Shown here: one piece after another, positions 35,846 through 36,510 of the stretch
Position numbering within the stretch: position 1 is the first letter of the stretch
How the letters are laid out: each line of letters opens with the position of its first letter
Program-made: the position numbers and the translations under genes
Source of the DNA: an uncultured Christensenellaceae bacterium
GTDB lineage: Bacteria; Bacillota; Clostridia; Christensenellales; UBA3700
Length of the DNA: 36,510 bases
Direction: 5' to 3'
Assembly: GCA_944380305.1 (NCBI GenBank)
Contig: CALWHF010000016.1
Coordinates: 1-36,510 of the forward strand
The notes under the pieces: generated by a model
Database searches by the model: none
The model's input: the letters and a program-made list of their open reading frames with translations, nothing else
What the model was told of the DNA's origin: nothing

Positions 35846-35978
35846 TTGCACGGACGAAATCTGCACCGTTCTGCACGGCTTGCCGTATAGATTCAGTAAG
35901 GCCGTGTTACAAAACAAAAAGGAGCTACTTTCGTAACTCCTTTTTGTTTTGTAACCGGCAACGTCTTTATCTCCCGGG
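35846..35978. repeat. 133-bp intergenic repeat, copy 1
   Basis: 133 bp that recur at 36265-36397 with a single mismatch. It contains an 18-bp inverted repeat (35907-35924 with 35937-35954, loop 12) with A and T runs, which can act as a terminator in either direction. Beyond it, 35979-36003 (AACAGCCGCGTATAACGGCACACCT) recurs in the third, partial copy. Open frames across it are repeated and have no ribosome-binding sites. The region from 35669 to the window end holds no credible gene. Confidence 0.8.
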
Positions 35979-36140
35979 AACAGCCGCGTATAACGGCACA
36001 CCTTTCGCATTGAATAGCACGGGGCACCAAAACCGCTACGCTCAATCGTCGCAAGCTCCTCATATACACTGCGGTTTGTGTTTCCCCTTACTCTACTCGT
36101 TTATAATGTATTGATTTTTATAAACGGATTTCATTTTTTA

Positions 36141-36200
36141 TTGTAACCGGCATTACGCTTTTATCTCCCGGGAACAGCCGCGTATAACGGCACACCTTGC
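36141..36200. repeat. Partial third copy of the intergenic repeat
   Basis: 36141-36200 matches 35949-36006 (TTGTAACCGGCA ... TCTCCCGGG, then AACAGCCGCGTATAACGGC) with a small insertion. It contains only the right part of the repeat and its flank, without the large hairpin. Confidence 0.7.
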
Positions 36201-36264
36201 GCCCTGTCTGCGAGTATTGCCGCACAATCGTGTACGGGAAGTACACTGGATTGTTTGCAATCTC

Positions 36265-36397
36265 TTGCACGGACGAAATCTGCACCGTTCTGCACGGCTT
36301 GCCGTATAGATTCAATAAGGCCGTGTTACAAAACAAAAAGGAGCTACTTTCGTAACTCCTTTTTGTTTTGTAACCGGCAACGTCTTTATCTCCCGGG
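36265..36397. repeat. 133-bp intergenic repeat, copy 2
   Basis: Second copy of the 35846-35978 unit, 419 bp away; 18-bp hairpin arms at 36326-36343 and 36356-36373. To its left the short hairpin sequence has the loop inverted relative to copy 1 (GCAATCTCTTGC instead of GCAAGAGATTGC). 36398-36510 shows nothing recognisable. Confidence 0.8.
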
Positions 36398-36510
36398 CCG
36401 TGTCCTTGTTGACTTAACGCTCGCATCGTTACATTTTATTCTTTCAGTCCCTGTCCTGCTCGCTATTAAGTCCTTGGCTGTCCACGTCAGGCTATATACA
36501 TTATAACTTA

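Noticed and set aside
35846..36397. Possible CRISPR array or integron attC sites
   Set aside because: Only two full copies at 419-bp spacing, not short regularly spaced repeats; no cas or integrase genes; no convincing attC core sites.
35658..36506. Several 70-100-codon frames in the last 0.9 kb
   Set aside because: They are repeated with the intergenic repeat copies and lack start signals; the peptide similarity between them reflects the DNA repeats.

Overview
The window looks like chromosomal DNA of an uncultured, probably gut-dwelling, anaerobic Clostridia-like Bacillota. The grounds are rpoB-rpoC of Gram-positive type, a Spo0A-family DNA-binding protein, an RqcP (YabO) homologue, a preQ1-I riboswitch, rubrerythrin, a bile-salt-hydrolase-family enzyme and near-consensus sigma-A promoters. 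I cannot name the genus. Most genes lie on the minus strand.

Layout. 1-6.1 kb: rpoC (C-terminal part outside the window) and rpoB, behind a perfect TTGACA-N17-TATAAT promoter and a structured leader; no rplJL lies upstream. 6.2-7.1 kb: a 36-residue membrane peptide and a membrane-anchored protein. 7.1-10.6 kb (plus strand): HAD phosphatase - rqcP - ispDF in overlapping frames, a two-TM protein, and a Spo0A-like regulator with a degenerate receiver and its own 0A-box repeats. 10.6-17.1 kb: a GrpB-family protein, then a surface operon of an InlB-repeat lipoprotein, an in-frame relic of a second one, a 12-module lipoprotein and an M50-like membrane protease. 17.4-19.5 kb: a preQ1-riboswitch operon (queuosine-precursor transporter, SDR, GNAT). 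19.5-22.1 kb: CDF metal exporter, ASCH protein and choloylglycine hydrolase. 22.1-23.0 kb: a lipoprotein. 23.1-24.9 kb: a redox cluster of rubrerythrin (interrupted by an in-frame TAA), a Crp/Fnr regulator and thioredoxin. Both minus-strand promoters carry the same GTGAC-N3-GTCAC-type operator at about -41, as expected of class II activation.

25.7-30.1 kb is much more AT-rich than its surroundings and looks acquired. It holds a compact three-gene operon (a protein with a phosphoribosyltransferase PRPP-loop motif, an unknown helical protein, and a two-TM protein with a large soluble domain) followed by a GNAT gene. I recognise no named system in it; it is the best candidate here for an undescribed system, possibly of conflict or defence type. 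Between it and the host-like flank are degenerate repeats and a tRNA-Asn gene. 30.9-35.6 kb carries two small membrane proteins and a two-subunit ABC exporter. The last 0.9 kb has no credible gene and holds long near-identical repeats with a large hairpin; in one copy the loop of a small hairpin is inverted.

All calls come from reading the sequence. No database search or computation was available.
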